DNA of 41,402 nucleotides from Blastocladiella britannica (taxonomy: Eukaryota; Blastocladiomycota; Blastocladiomycetes; Blastocladiales; Blastocladiaceae). The stretch's first letter is position 1. Every line of letters begins with the position of its first letter. The notes beneath the pieces were generated by a model. The model had not been told where the DNA came from and searched no databases. It worked only from the letters and a program-made list of their open reading frames with translations. Shown piece by piece: positions 40,428 to 41,402 of this stretch. The stretch spans positions 1-41,402 of the forward strand of contig MU624609.1 in NCBI GenBank assembly GCA_025349905.2. The letters are read 5' to 3'. Position numbers and translations under genes: made by a program.

Positions 40428-41402
40428 ATGCCCACCGGAACCCTCGAATTCACCATCAGTTCGTTGGCAGAAAAGGTGAAGATCGACTCCATAAAGTCTC
40501 ACCCATACTTGAATGAAACTTTGTAGATGGCGGCCGCGAGCTGTATGACACGGGGAGCATCGTGGACAAGATGGACCCGTACATCAAGATCAAGCTCGGG
40601 GACCAGCAGTTCCGCACCAAGACCCATGACAACGGCGGCCGCAACCCCAAGTTTGGCCAGTCTGTACGTATCATAGCATGTCTACCCACGGCCAAAAGCT
40701 CCAAACGTTAAAAACCTGACCAACGACTGGGGATCCGAGTAGTTCAAGGCCACGGTCACAGAGGCGACCCGCGAAATGGTGCTGCAGGTGTTTGACGAGG
40801 ACACGTTCTCGGACGACGCTGTCGGCACCGCCACGATCGACCTTGGCCGCATTTTCTCGGCGCAAGTCGTCGAGGATTGGTTCCCTGTCCGCCGCGGCAG
40901 CAAGAACTGTGGCGAGATCTCAGTGCGCTTTGTGTTCCACCCGGTATGTCTTTCCTTGCCAAGGTCATGGGACGCGATCTGACTTGAGTTAAACAGGCGG
41001 GTGGTGCTCAGCAGCAGTACGGCGCCGCGCCGCCGGTGTACGGCACCGCGCCGCACGGTGCTCAGCCTCCCCAGGGCCAGTATGGTGCTCCTCAGGGTCA
41101 GTACGCTCCGCAGGGCCAGTACACACCTCCCCAAGGTCAGTACGCTCCCCCGCAGGGCCAGTACGCTCCTCCCCAAGGTCAATATGCACCTCCCCAAGGT
41201 CAATATGCACCTCCCCAAGGTCAATACGCTCCCCCACAAGGCCAGTATGGTGCTCCTCCGCAAGGCCAGTACGCGCCTCAGGGCCAGTATGGTGCTCCTC
41301 CTCAGGGCGGCACATACCCTCCCGTTGCTGGAGCTGTAATTCCCGGCGCCTACCCGCAACCTGGCTCTGGGTACGTGTCTTTGAAATTTTTTTTTTTTTT
41401 TT
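40428..41402 (+). CDS. C2-domain protein E with PPQGQY-repeat tail (partial, runs off the window)
   Basis: Four exons are visible: 40428-40458, 40527-40663, 40743-40943, 40997-41370; the last ends at a GTACGT donor in phase 2, so at least one exon lies beyond the window. The C2 domain starts MPTGTLEFTINGGRELYD and continues VDKMDPYIKIKLGD, NGGRNPKFGQSF, VLQVFDEDTFSDDAVGTATIDL, DWFPVRRGSKNCGEISVRFVF. The calcium loops (KMDPY, FDEDTFSDD) look intact. The fourth exon encodes about ten PPQGQYA-type units, giving a disordered, Gln/Tyr/Pro-rich tail like those of annexins A7/A11 or some plant and amoebal C2 proteins. It is the closest paralogue of gene B. Confidence 0.88.
41065..41310 (+). repeat. 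Tandem CCTCCCCAAGGTCAGTATG-type repeats encoding PPQGQY
   Basis: About ten imperfect 18-nt units, each encoding PPQGQY with Ala, Thr or Gly-Ala spacers, lie in the last visible exon of C2 gene E. Three consecutive units near 41170-41225 are almost identical at the DNA level (CCTCCCCAAGGTCAATATGC), which points to recent slippage or unequal exchange. Confidence 0.9.

Overview
This window comes from a nuclear chromosome of a eukaryote, most likely an early-diverging, flagellated (chytrid-grade) fungus. Coding exons are GC-rich. They are broken by short AT-rich introns of about 53-86 nt, with donors of the types GTACGT, GTATGT, GTGCGT and GTTCGT. Genes sit very close together on both strands. 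The anthranilate synthase II / IGPS / PRAI fusion, a KAR5-type nuclear-fusion protein and a fungus-like uncharacterised membrane protein point to Fungi. An ARL2-binding (BART) protein and a queuine tRNA-ribosyltransferase point to a lineage that still makes a cilium and that keeps genes most yeasts have lost. This placement is inference; no rRNA or other direct marker is present.

Layout. 1-682: no supported gene. 683-1894 (+): SAP30-like Sin3/HDAC subunit. 1931-3559 (-): helical-repeat protein, perhaps the S5b/PSMD5 proteasome chaperone. 3638-5008 (+): RFC3 clamp-loader subunit. 5030-6960 (-): DUS1 tRNA-dihydrouridine synthase. 7164-8695 (+): QCR2, complex III core protein 2. 8776-9786 (-): LENG1-like CIR-domain protein. 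9808-11538 (-): QTRT1. 11639-12484 (+): ARL2BP. 12698-16870 (+): a four-enzyme tryptophan protein in the order TrpE-TrpG-IGPS-PRAI. 17013-19089 (+): KAR5/GEX1/Brambleberry homologue. 19150-22684 (-): uncharacterised two-TM protein. 22927-23850 (-): FIT2/Scs3. 24097-25865 (-): CCT2 chaperonin subunit. 26811-28663 (+): UDP-glucose pyrophosphorylase. 28870-31132 (+): threonine deaminase. 31204-35321 (-): FGAM synthase. 35825-41402: a run of five small C2 or C2-like genes, the last cut by the window edge.

Most genes are unrelated housekeeping functions: amino acid and purine synthesis, tRNA modification, protein folding, respiration and DNA replication. Two things stand out. The tryptophan gene joins anthranilate synthase component I to the usual fungal G-C-F fusion, so one polypeptide should carry chorismate through to indole-3-glycerol phosphate, apart from the TrpD step. 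The 3' end is a local family of C2 proteins, each with a different low-complexity tail (PPQGQY repeats, histidine-rich, glycine-zipper, charged coiled coil), which looks like a lineage-specific expansion of membrane-binding adaptors.

Exon models were built by eye from splice consensus, reading phase and recalled family alignments. Several introns have a length divisible by three and no stop codon, so plain ORF reading runs through them. No transposon, CRISPR array, rRNA or tRNA gene was recognised.
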